Positions 1-6,972 of a stretch of 15,281 nt of DNA are shown piece by piece. Source of the stretch: Thalassospira sp. UBA1131 (lineage in GTDB: Bacteria; Pseudomonadota; Alphaproteobacteria; Rhodospirillales; Thalassospiraceae); the NCBI RefSeq assembly GCF_002311515.1, contig NZ_DCAO01000051.1, forward strand, positions 1 to 15,281. The letters are read 5' to 3'. The position numbers and the translations under genes are program-made. The notes below the pieces were generated by a model that did no database searches, was not told the origin of the DNA, and saw nothing but the letters and a program-made list of their open reading frames with translations. Position 1 is the stretch's first letter; every line of letters begins with the position of its first letter.

Positions 1-1
1 C

Positions 2-436
2 GTGTTCCACCTCAAACCCGGTGATGAGAACCTTAATTCGCTTTTGGAACTGTTTGCCGCGCAGTCGCGCGAACCGTTGATGGTGCAGGCTTATTTGCCG
101 GATGTGCGCAAGGGCGACAAACGCATCATTCTGGTCGATGGCGAACCGGTGGGGGCGATCAACCGCGTTCCGGCCGAGGGTGAGGCACGTTCGAACATGC
201 ATGTCGGCGGTATGGCCGAGAAATCGATGCTGACACCGCGCGAACGCGAGATTTGCGATCGCATCGGGCCGGAGCTTAAGAAGCGTGATCTGATCTTTGT
301 AGGGATTGACGTGATCGGCGATTACATGACGGAAATCAACGTCACCTCGCCGACCGGTCTTCAAGAGATCAACCGGTTTGACGGCTCCAAACTGGAAAGC
401 CTGATCTGGGATGCGATTGAAACGCGGCTTGGCTAG
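2..436 (+). CDS. gshB: Glutathione synthetase, C-terminal part (5'-truncated by window edge)
   Basis: This is the C-terminal 144 residues of GshB, the cytosolic ATP-grasp ligase that joins gamma-glutamylcysteine and glycine to make glutathione. The visible part carries the family's typical stretches: KGDKRIILVDGEPVGAINRVP (about residues 37-57 of this fragment), the SNMHVGG loop, the RDLIFVGIDVIGD strand and the MTEINVTSPTGLQEI segment, which holds the metal/ATP-binding Glu and Asn. Full-length bacterial GshB is about 315 residues, so more than half lies upstream of the window. The GTG at position 2 is not the true start. The gene ends at TAG 434-436 and is followed 28 bp later by a strong intrinsic terminator, so it is the last gene of its transcript. 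Confidence 0.95.
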   Translation: MFHLKPGDENLNSLLELFAAQSREPLMVQAYLPDVRKGDKRIILVDGEPVGAINRVPAEGEARSNMHVGGMAEKSMLTPREREICDRIGPELKKRDLIFVGIDVIGDYMTEINVTSPTGLQEINRFDGSKLESLIWDAIETRLG

Positions 437-464
437 GCCATCCTCATATCGCTAAAACGAAATA

Positions 465-492
465 GGGCAGGTTATGATCACCTGCCCTTTTT
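465..492 (+). terminator. Rho-independent terminator after gshB
   Basis: Arms GGGCAGGT (465-472) and ACCTGCCC (480-487) form a perfect 8-bp stem with a 7-nt loop, followed at once by TTTTT (488-492). An A-rich flank on the left side (AAATA) makes it possibly bidirectional, so it could also stop transcripts of the convergent cupin gene. Confidence 0.85.
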
Positions 493-530
493 GTTGGGTG
501 ATTTTGTGGGGCTTTTGAGGCGGGCTTTGA

Positions 531-830
531 TCAGCGCGCCTTGACCTCGACCTCGACAAAGGTGATGGCAAAGTCATTGTTGTTAATGACGTTATGGGAC
601 ACGCCGGTCTTGCGGGCATAGGATTTCCCGGCGGTCATGTCGGACGGAAACGTTGTGCCGTCATCGTTAACAATGGTCAGGGTGCCGGTTGTCATCGGCA
701 CGACGACATAATCCATGCCGTGAACATGATCACCGGTTTCGGAGCCGGGCGGGAAGTGCCATTCGGTCACCTTGACGGCATCGTCATCAACCTGAACGGT
801 GGGAGTGGCTTTGGGGCGCTGTGCAGTCAC
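531..830 (-). CDS. Small single-domain cupin protein
   Basis: A 99-residue protein that fits one conserved beta-barrel cupin domain. Motif 1 appears as GDHVHGMD with putative metal ligands His35 and His37 and Asp40 in the place where Glu is usual. Motif 2 appears as GVSHNVIN with His79. Such small cupins bind a divalent metal, but substrates vary widely and none can be assigned here. The start is GTG at 828-830, chosen because GGAGA lies 6 bp upstream on the minus strand. There is no signal peptide or membrane segment, so a cytosolic location is expected. It is convergent with gshB and divergent from the PhoD-like gene, with a 199-bp upstream region in which I see no clear operator or promoter. 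Confidence 0.85.
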   Translation of the reverse strand: MTAQRPKATPTVQVDDDAVKVTEWHFPPGSETGDHVHGMDYVVVPMTTGTLTIVNDDGTTFPSDMTAGKSYARKTGVSHNVINNNDFAITFVEVEVKAR

Positions 831-1029
831 TGGGTTTCTCCAATTTTTGCGGTTAACCCGGTGATGATAGCGACAAGTCCCTCATGCTGCTTGCCTTTTT
901 TATGTCGGCCTGTTGTGTGACTTTGACGATGCCGTCACCGTCCGGTTCCGCTAAGCTGGAACTAACGCGGCGATCAAACGTATGTTTCAAGGGTCAAGTT
1001 CACATCATTTTGGCAGGTAGTAACAGCGC

Positions 1030-2487
1030 ATGACCAGCTCCGAGGCGACAAAAATCACCGATCAGGATCTTTTCGGGCCGTTCCTGTTTGCCCGGGGTGC
1101 TGATGCCAAGGCGGCAAAAATCGCCGCCCTTGTGGTTGCCGATGATGGTGCAGAAATCCCGGAATTTCGGGCTAATGGCCGTGATGTCATTGCGCCGTCA
1201 AAGCTTGCAACGCTGTTTGGGCGAAGCTATTGGCGGTTTGATTTTGAGCTGCCGTCAAACCGGGCCGCATCATATAGTTTCGGAAACGAAACATATGAGG
1301 TTTGCACCGATCTTGGGGATGATCTTCGCATCGGGTTTGTATCGTGCAATGGTCAGGAAGACGGTGATCTGGACCGGCCGCTTGAAGACCGCAATGCGCT
1401 CTGGACGGATTTGGGCAAAGAGCACGCAAAGCAGCCCTTCTCGCTTTTGCTGCATGGTGGCGATCAGATTTACGCCGACGGGGTCTGGGAATGTCACGAG
1501 GATATCATTGCCTGGGACAAGGCCGGACGCAGTGAACGGTTGGCAACCGCCTTTTCCGATGTCATGCGCGACGCCGTTTTGAAATTCTATCTTGATCATT
1601 ATCTGGCGATTTATGGCCAACCGCAGATCCAATACATGCTCGCACGCGTGCCGTCGCTGATGATGTGGGATGACCATGACATTTTTGATGGCTGGGGCAG
1701 TCACAAGAAGTGGTTTCAGGGCAGTGCCGTTGCCAAGGGCATGTTTGACTGCGCACGACAGGCCTTTTGCCTGATGCAGCTTGGCTGCACACCCGATGAT
1801 TTGCCCGATATGGTCAAGGATCGCGATGGCATCAGCCTTGGCTGGCGCACCGATTTTCCGGGGGTCAGTATTGTTGCGCCCGATTTGCGATCCGAACGGA
1901 CACCAAATGACGTGATGGGTGCGCATGGCTGGCGCGATTTGCCCGAGATGCTCAAAACCGTGCCGGATGGCAATCGTATTCTTCTGATGTCGAGCGTGCC
2001 GGTGATCGGGCCGCGACTATCGTTGATCGAGATGGTGTTGCATCTTTCCCCCCGTGCCCAGAAATACGAGGATGACCTGCGCGATCAGTGGCAAAGTCGC
2101 TGGCACCGGCGCGAATGGTGCCGTTTCCTTGAGCTGATCGAAGAAATCGCCAACGAGCATGACCATGAGATCACCCTGTTATCGGGGGAAATCCATGTCG
2201 CAACCCGGGGCACCTTCGAAACCAAGGGTAAAACCATCCATCAACTGGTGGCATCGGGTATCTCGCACACCGCACCACCCCCGACCTTTGCCAGGGTTTT
2301 GGGCCTTCTGGCATGGATCGGGGAGAACCCGCTTCCGGGTCGGCCGACAGAGTTAAAACCGCTGCCGGAACGCAAAGGTACCTATTGTGCGGCGCGAAAT
2401 TACCTTACACTGTCACGCAACGACACCAACTGGCATGCCAACTGGCATCTCGAAGGAATTGGCTGGACGCCGGATTTGCGCGTTTGA
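1030..2487 (+). CDS. PhoD-like alkaline phosphatase-family metallophosphohydrolase
   Basis: A 485-residue protein of the PhoD-like metallophosphatase group. Conserved elements in order: RIGFVSCNG (about 100-108), LHGGDQIYADGVW (131-143) with metal-ligand Asp135, MMWDDHDIFDGWG (211-223) with Asp214/Asp215/His216/Asp217, VAPDLRSERT (282-291), and SGEIHVATRG (385-394) with His389. The last motif is SGD-x-H in many PhoD proteins; here Glu replaces Asp. Classical PhoD enzymes are Tat-exported phosphodiesterases or phosphatases. This protein starts MTSSEATKIT with no twin-arginine signal or hydrophobic leader, so it is probably cytosolic and its substrate is unknown. The ATG at 1030 has only a weak Shine-Dalgarno (CAGG at 1015-1018). 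A GST gene follows 50 bp downstream on the same strand and may be co-transcribed. Confidence 0.87.
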   Translation: MTSSEATKITDQDLFGPFLFARGADAKAAKIAALVVADDGAEIPEFRANGRDVIAPSKLATLFGRSYWRFDFELPSNRAASYSFGNETYEVCTDLGDDLRIGFVSCNGQEDGDLDRPLEDRNALWTDLGKEHAKQPFSLLLHGGDQIYADGVWECHEDIIAWDKAGRSERLATAFSDVMRDAVLKFYLDHYLAIYGQPQIQYMLARVPSLMMWDDHDIFDGWGSHKKWFQGSAVAKGMFDCARQAFCLMQLGCTPDDLPDMVKDRDGISLGWRTDFPGVSIVAPDLRSERTPNDVMGAHGWRDLPEMLKTVPDGNRILLMSSVPVIGPRLSLIEMVLHLSPRAQKYEDDLRDQWQSRWHRREWCRFLELIEEIANEHDHEITLLSGEIHVATRGTFETKGKTIHQLVASGISHTAPPPTFARVLGLLAWIGENPLPGRPTELKPLPERKGTYCAARNYLTLSRNDTNWHANWHLEGIGWTPDLRV

Positions 2488-2537
2488 CCGCGAAGCGTAG
2501 CCGACGGAAATGTGCCAATGGCAAGGGGCTTTGGATC

Positions 2538-3167
2538 ATGATGCAGCTTTATTACGCGCCAACTTCACCCTTTTCGCGCAAGGTGCGCGTTGTCTTGCGT
2601 GAGTTGGGTCTGGAAAAACAGATCAGCGAGATCCTGATTGATCCGTGGACGGATGAGGCGCTGCGTGCCCATAATCCGCTTGCCAAAGTGCCGACCCTGA
2701 TCCTTGAAGACGGCATGGCGGTTTTTGAATCGGCCGTGATCTGTGATTATCTTGATCAGCTTGCCAAATCCCAGGGCATTTCACAGGGTGTGATCCCTGA
2801 AAGCGGCCCGGCACGCCTTAGTGCATTGAAATGGCAGGGTTTGGCAGATGGCATGATGGCGGCAACCGCCCGGCTTTATGCCGACTCCCAACGCGAAGAC
2901 GGTGATCGTTCCGAAGACGTAATGGAAAGACAGGCGCAGGCGATTACATCCGGTATTGAGGCGATCCTTGATGGCCTGCCGGCGCTTCGCACCGAGGAGC
3001 CACATCTTGGTACCTGGTCTGTGCTGATTGCGCTTTATTACATTGATTTCCGCTGGCCGGACCGGCGGTTTGATATCCCGGTGCGGGTGCGCGACTGGAT
3101 GGCGATTATGTCGGAACGTGAATCCTTTACCGAGACCACCTTCCACCTGCCCCATGACGGTGATTGA
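2538..3167 (+). CDS. Glutathione S-transferase family protein
   Basis: A 209-residue GST. The N-terminal thioredoxin fold starts LYYAPTSPFSRKVRVVLREL, where the Ser residues after YYAP are candidates for thiolate activation. It continues to NPLAKVPTLILEDG (the cis-Pro loop) and FESAVICDYLD (the conserved Glu-Ser that holds the glutathione gamma-glutamyl group). The rest is the helical C-terminal domain. These enzymes conjugate or reduce electrophiles with glutathione in the cytosol, which fits the presence of gshB nearby, though the two genes are not an operon. The frame is open upstream into the phosphatase gene, but ATG 2538 is chosen because AAGGGG lies about 9 bp before it and the GST fold begins right after. 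A second ATG at 2541 is equally possible. Confidence 0.9.
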   Translation: MMQLYYAPTSPFSRKVRVVLRELGLEKQISEILIDPWTDEALRAHNPLAKVPTLILEDGMAVFESAVICDYLDQLAKSQGISQGVIPESGPARLSALKWQGLADGMMAATARLYADSQREDGDRSEDVMERQAQAITSGIEAILDGLPALRTEEPHLGTWSVLIALYYIDFRWPDRRFDIPVRVRDWMAIMSERESFTETTFHLPHDGD

Positions 3168-3249
3168 TCAGCAAATCCAACGATTACCTGCGACAAACGC
3201 CGCCAGACATGCTATCGCCGCCTTTTGAAGATTGAATTGCGAAAAGCCG

Positions 3250-3486
3250 ATGACCGAACCGACCATTACCAAAGCCATGCGTGAACGCGCCTGGGTCCGT
3301 GCTGAACGGATTGAGGGCGAAGACCCCAAGGAAGTGCGCAAGCACAAGGAAAGCGGCATCACCATGAAAAAGGCCAGTTTCGGCAAGTTCCGTAATTTTG
3401 GCTGGACCGTGGTTGATGAGGTTGCCGTGCCGTGCCGCAAGGAATTCCTTCCGCCGCGCGAAACGGATGACGAAACCTCGGACTAG
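3250..3486 (+). CDS. Small hypothetical protein, 78 residues
   Basis: I do not recognise a family. The product is 78 residues, with a very charged N-terminal half (ERAWVRAERIEGEDPKEVRK), a Lys/Gly/aromatic-rich middle (KKASFGKFRNFGWTVVDE) and an acidic tail (RETDDETSD). There is no signal peptide, membrane segment or Cys pair; it has one Cys near PCRKEF. Codon use looks like that of its neighbours and the frame is cleanly closed by TAG, which supports a real gene. ATG 3250 is taken as start; a TTG at 3232 would add six residues, and neither has a strong ribosome-binding site. It lies 82 bp after the GST gene, and a terminator-like hairpin follows it at 3549, so the phosphatase-GST-orphan trio may be one transcript. 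Confidence 0.65.
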   Translation: MTEPTITKAMRERAWVRAERIEGEDPKEVRKHKESGITMKKASFGKFRNFGWTVVDEVAVPCRKEFLPPRETDDETSD

Positions 3487-3548
3487 GCCGCTATCGCAAA
3501 TGTGATGGCCGATGCCGGTGGGCTTGATTGACAAAGTGGCCGATGAAG

Positions 3549-3585
3549 GGCGCTATAAACCGATGGTTCTTGCGCCTTTTTCTTT
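3549..3585 (+). terminator. Possible intrinsic terminator (or promoter of the GNAT gene)
   Basis: GGCGC (3549-3553) pairs with GCGCC (3572-3576), enclosing an inner AACC-GAT-GGTT hairpin, and is followed by TTTTTCTTT from 3577. This fits a terminator for the upstream genes. The same stretch also contains TTGACA (3528-3533) and TATAAA (3554-3559), good sigma-70 hexamers but with a 20-bp spacer, which is poor. Either or both readings are possible. Confidence 0.45.
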
Positions 3586-3606
3586 GCCTGAGTTTGGTCT
3601 TGCCCG

Positions 3607-4089
3607 ATGACAACCCGATCCGATGCGATTTCGTTTGGTTCGCTTGACGATATCGCGCCCGAAACCCTGATTGCCCATATGTCCGACCCGCGAATGGCGG
3701 AGCATATGCCATTGCTAAACGGTCCGTGGGATCAGGATGACGTCGCCCGGTTCATGGCGGCCAAGAAAGCCTATTGGCAGCGCGATGGCCTGGGGCATTG
3801 GGCGATCTTTTTTGATGGCACCTATGTCGGCTGGGGCGGGTTTCAGAAAGAAGGCGATGACTGGGATTATGGGCTGGTGCTGCGGCCTGAATGTTTCGGG
3901 CTTGGCATGGCGATCACGCACAAGGCGCTTGAATTTGCCCGATCCGATCCGCGTATTTCGTCGGTGACCTTCCTGTTACCGCCGACCCGTACCAAGCTCG
4001 CCGCGTTAAGACGACTTGGTGCTGTGTTCGAAGGAGCGGTTTCCCATGACGGGGCCTGCTTTCAAAAATTCCGGCTTGAGATCGGCTAA
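3607..4089 (+). CDS. GNAT-family N-acetyltransferase
   Basis: A 160-residue protein of the GCN5-related acetyltransferase superfamily, closest in look to the RimJ/RimL type. Visible core: GHWAIFFDGTYVGWGGFQ (about 63-80; the beta-hairpin of the fold), then DWDYGLVLRPECFGLGMA (85-102), whose ECFGLGMA matches the acetyl-CoA pyrophosphate-binding loop (Q/R-x-x-G-x-G/A), then the helix ITHKALEFARS and a late strand with KLAALRRLGAVFEG, typical of motif B. Substrate unknown (protein N-terminus or small amine). ATG 3607 lacks a strong Shine-Dalgarno. Its TAA overlaps the stop codon of the convergent LOG gene by 4 bp, so the two genes meet tail to tail with no terminator between them. Confidence 0.87.
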   Translation: MTTRSDAISFGSLDDIAPETLIAHMSDPRMAEHMPLLNGPWDQDDVARFMAAKKAYWQRDGLGHWAIFFDGTYVGWGGFQKEGDDWDYGLVLRPECFGLGMAITHKALEFARSDPRISSVTFLLPPTRTKLAALRRLGAVFEGAVSHDGACFQKFRLEIG

Positions 4090-4649
4090 ATCCATTTGTC
4101 TTGGTAGACTGTTTTTGCATTGGCGACCAAATCTGGAATGGACGCCGGATCGGATGTCACGGCAACCATTTGCCGGTGCACAGGTTTTAGAAATTTTTCC
4201 GCCGTCATGTCGTCGAGGAAGCTCAACAGCCCATCGAAAAAGCCATCGACATTAAGCAAAATCAACGGTTTTGCGTGAAAACCGAGTTGCATCCAGGTCC
4301 AGATCTCAAACGTTTCCTCCAGGGTGCCGATACCGCCGGGCATGGCGACAAATCCATCAGAGAGGTTCGCCATCAAGGCTTTGCGTTCATGCATGGTGTC
4401 GACCACATGAAGCTCACTTAAGTATTTGTGGGCGACCTCCTTATCGACCAGCTTTTTCGGGATAACCCCGATTGCCTTGCCGCCCGCATTCAATACGGCA
4501 TCCGCAACGCCCCCCATAAGCCCGACGCTGGCACCGCCATAGACAAGGCCGCATTCTTTCTTGGCAAGCGCAAGGCCAAGGTCATGTGCAGCCTGCCTAT
4601 AGACCGGTCGCAAACCGTCGCTTGATCCGCAAAAAACACAAATATTCAA
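4086..4649 (-). CDS. LOG-family nucleoside-5'-monophosphate phosphoribohydrolase (TIGR00730 type)
   Basis: A 187-residue Rossmann-like protein of the LONELY GUY family. Hallmarks: ICVFCGSSDG at the N-terminus, LVYGGASVGLMGGVADA (35-51), the active-site pair MHERK (86-90) and PGGIGTLEE (104-112). Characterised members hydrolyse the N-glycosidic bond of nucleoside 5'-monophosphates, giving a free base and ribose 5-phosphate; many genomes mislabel them lysine decarboxylase. The start is TTG at 4647-4649: GAGGAG lies 6 bp upstream and the Rossmann strand begins immediately. An in-frame ATG at 4688 would add 13 residues lying inside xdhB. The gene begins 1 bp after the xdhB stop, so translation is probably coupled. 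The link to xanthine dehydrogenase suggests that released purine base is passed to oxidation; this is inference. Confidence 0.9.
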   Translation of the reverse strand: MNICVFCGSSDGLRPVYRQAAHDLGLALAKKECGLVYGGASVGLMGGVADAVLNAGGKAIGVIPKKLVDKEVAHKYLSELHVVDTMHERKALMANLSDGFVAMPGGIGTLEETFEIWTWMQLGFHAKPLILLNVDGFFDGLLSFLDDMTAEKFLKPVHRQMVAVTSDPASIPDLVANAKTVYQDKWI

Positions 4650-4650
4650 A

Positions 4651-6972
4651 TCAAACTCCTCGGTTTCTTTCCGCAATCTCCAACGCATTGAGAATGGCTT
4701 CGGGTGTTGCCGGCACGCTCAGCTGCGGCGGCAGGTTGCGTCCGGTTGAGGAAGCCACGGCATCCCAAATTGCGAGAAAGACAGACAATGACAGTTTTAG
4801 TGGTGGTTCGCCGACTGCCTTGGACTTGTAGATCGTCTCTTCACGATTCTCGTTGTCGAAGAATGCAAATCTGAAGTCTTCGGGTACATCGCCGCCGGTG
4901 GGAATTTTGTAGGTTTGTGGTGCGTGGGTCGCGAGGAACCCGTCATCACGCCACACCAGTTCCTCGGTCGTCATCCATCCCATGCCCTGAACGAAGGCAC
5001 CGATGGCCTGCCCGCGGTCGAGGGCAGGGTTAATGGATTTGCCGACATCCTGAAGCATGTCGACCCTTAACACGCGTGTTTCGCCCGTCAGCGTGTCCAG
5101 GGCGACTTCGGAGCAGGCAGCGCCATATACATAGTAGTGAAACGGGCGACCCTTGAATGTTTCGAAATCGTATCCAACCTTGGGCACCCGATAATACCCC
5201 GTCGCGGAAAGCGAAATCTGATGAAAGAAGGCCGCTTCGCAGAGAGCCGGAAAGTCGATGCTCTCGCTGCCGGAATGGACTTTGTCATCGGCGAAAATTA
5301 CATCTTCCGGCTTGCCACCGAATAGTTGGGTTGCCAGTGTCGCCAACCGTTCGCGGAGACAGACGGCAGCATTGTAAACAGCCATGCCATTCAGGTCCGT
5401 CCCGCTACTGGCAGCCGTTGAAACCGTATTGGGCACCTTGCTGGTGTCGGTGGTGCTTGCAATGACCTTTTCGGGCGACACGCCCAAGACATTGGATGCG
5501 ATCTGCAACATCTTGGTATTGAGACCCTGACCCATTTCTGTGCCGCCATGATTCACCAGAATGGACCCGTCGGCGTAGATGTTTACCAATGCTCCTGCCT
5601 GATTGAGAAATGTTGCCCCGAACCCCACCCCGAAAACGGCGGGCAAAAGGCAAATTCCCTTTTTTATGATGGAATTGGTCGCGTTGTGGGCATTGATCTC
5701 GGTGCGGCGACGGCGGTAGTCGCTTGTGGACTCCAGCGTCTCGATCAGGTCTGGCAACACGTTGTCTTCGATCACATGGTCATAGTGTAGCCGGGCATTG
5801 GTGCCGTGCGTCAGAAGGTTGCGCTTGCGCAAATCGAGGGAATCTTCACCACGCCTCAGGGCGAGTGTTTCCATGGCGACCTCCATCCCCAGCATGCCCT
5901 GAGGGCCGCCAAAGCCCCGAAAGGCGGTCGCTGACTGGATATTGGTGCGCGCCCGATGGGATGTGCAGGTAAAATTGGGCACGAAATACGCATTTGTGGC
6001 ATCAAACATGGCCCGGTCGGACACGGCACCGGAATAGTCAGCCGAGTGCCCTGCGGATACGCGGTGCTCGAACACGGCGGCTGTTAATTGGCCAGCCTTG
6101 TTTGCGGCGAGCATATAGTCGATATCGAACGCATGCCTTTTACCGGTAATCATGAAATCGTCGTCTCTGTCGAGCCGCAGTTTCACCGGCCGATTGAGCT
6201 TGAAGGCGCCAAGGGCGGCCAAGCAGGCAAAATAATAGGATTGCGATTCCTTGCCACCAAAGGCGCCGCCCATGCGTCGGCAAAGCGCTGTGACTCGTCC
6301 GGATGGCCATCCGAGAATCCGGGCAACAAAGGCCTGCATTTCGCTTGGATGTTGTGATGAGGTGAAAATGGTCATCCGCCTGTCTTCGCCCGGAATGGCG
6401 TAGGCGGCCTGTCCCTCAAGATAGAAATGTTCCTGTCCGCCGATCTTCAAGTGACCGGAAATGACGTGGTGAGATGCCCGGATGGCGGGCTCCGGCTCCC
6501 CATCCCTTGCTGTGCGGGCTGGAACAACTGTTTCCGATCGGCTTATGGCTTCTTCGGCGGCAAGTAATGGCGTTTCGGCCTCGTATTCGATGCGCGCCAG
6601 CCGGGCCGCGCGTCGCGCGATGTCGTAAGTTTGCGCGACAACCACAAAAAGCGGCTGCCCCCAATAGGCAACCCGGCTGTCCGGCAGAAGACGCTCATCG
6701 TCGATAATAATGCCAAAACGGTTTTCACCCGGGATGTCCTTGGCGGTCAGGACCGCCTCGACCCCGTCCAATGCAAGAACATCGGTGAAATCCGTTGATT
6801 TGATGTGTCCGCGCGCAACGGTCGAAAGTCCAAGGGCCGCATGCAGTGAGCCTTCGAGTTCGGGGATGTCATCGACATATTCCGCATGCCCGGTGACATG
6901 GAGATGCGCGCTTTCATGGGCCCATTCCTTGCCAATCTCGGAGTGTCGTGTGGTTTTGATCTCTTGGGTCAA
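4651..6972 (-). CDS. xdhB: Xanthine dehydrogenase, molybdopterin-binding subunit
   Basis: A 773-residue large subunit of bacterial xanthine dehydrogenase, which oxidises hypoxanthine to xanthine and xanthine to urate in the cytosol. Cofactor and active-site landmarks line up with the Rhodobacter/bovine enzymes: GGAFGGKESQ with Glu242 (bovine Glu802), SDRAMFDATN with Arg320 (bovine Arg880, the same 78-residue spacing), AFRGFGGPQG with Phe354 (Phe914), FLNQAGALVNIY, NHGGTEMGQGLNTK for molybdopterin, and KAVGEPPLKLS with Glu722 (Glu1261). These residues mark a true purine oxidase rather than an aldehyde, nicotinate or CO-type hydroxylase. The TTG start overlaps the xdhA TGA (TTGA) and has GAGG 7 bp upstream. 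The length is normal and no frameshift is seen. No xdhC maturation gene lies in the window. Confidence 0.95.
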   Translation of the reverse strand: MTQEIKTTRHSEIGKEWAHESAHLHVTGHAEYVDDIPELEGSLHAALGLSTVARGHIKSTDFTDVLALDGVEAVLTAKDIPGENRFGIIIDDERLLPDSRVAYWGQPLFVVVAQTYDIARRAARLARIEYEAETPLLAAEEAISRSETVVPARTARDGEPEPAIRASHHVISGHLKIGGQEHFYLEGQAAYAIPGEDRRMTIFTSSQHPSEMQAFVARILGWPSGRVTALCRRMGGAFGGKESQSYYFACLAALGAFKLNRPVKLRLDRDDDFMITGKRHAFDIDYMLAANKAGQLTAAVFEHRVSAGHSADYSGAVSDRAMFDATNAYFVPNFTCTSHRARTNIQSATAFRGFGGPQGMLGMEVAMETLALRRGEDSLDLRKRNLLTHGTNARLHYDHVIEDNVLPDLIETLESTSDYRRRRTEINAHNATNSIIKKGICLLPAVFGVGFGATFLNQAGALVNIYADGSILVNHGGTEMGQGLNTKMLQIASNVLGVSPEKVIASTTDTSKVPNTVSTAASSGTDLNGMAVYNAAVCLRERLATLATQLFGGKPEDVIFADDKVHSGSESIDFPALCEAAFFHQISLSATGYYRVPKVGYDFETFKGRPFHYYVYGAACSEVALDTLTGETRVLRVDMLQDVGKSINPALDRGQAIGAFVQGMGWMTTEELVWRDDGFLATHAPQTYKIPTGGDVPEDFRFAFFDNENREETIYKSKAVGEPPLKLSLSVFLAIWDAVASSTGRNLPPQLSVPATPEAILNALEIAERNRGV
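4656..4661 (-). promoter_or_regulatory. Shine-Dalgarno GAGGAG that sets the TTG start of the LOG gene
   Basis: On the minus strand GAGGAG is followed by six bases (TTTGAT) and TTG. The site lies inside the last codons of xdhB, as expected for translational coupling. Confidence 0.7.

Noticed and set aside
831..1029. Promoters in the cupin/phosphatase divergent region
   Set aside because: TTGACG at about 922 has no matching -10 at a workable distance, and no palindrome stands out.
1270..1926. Long antisense frame (218 codons) opposite the PhoD-like gene
   Set aside because: Fully inside a well-supported gene on the other strand; its translation shows no known motif and looks like a reading-frame shadow.
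2313..2537. Upstream extension of the GST frame into the phosphatase gene
   Set aside because: The added 75 residues have no GST character and overlap the phosphatase; the thioredoxin fold starts right after ATG 2538, which has a ribosome-binding site.
4650..4688. ATG start of the LOG gene at 4688
   Set aside because: Would add 13 residues (RWRLRKETEEFD) ahead of the Rossmann strand and overlap xdhB; the TTG at 4649 has a better Shine-Dalgarno.
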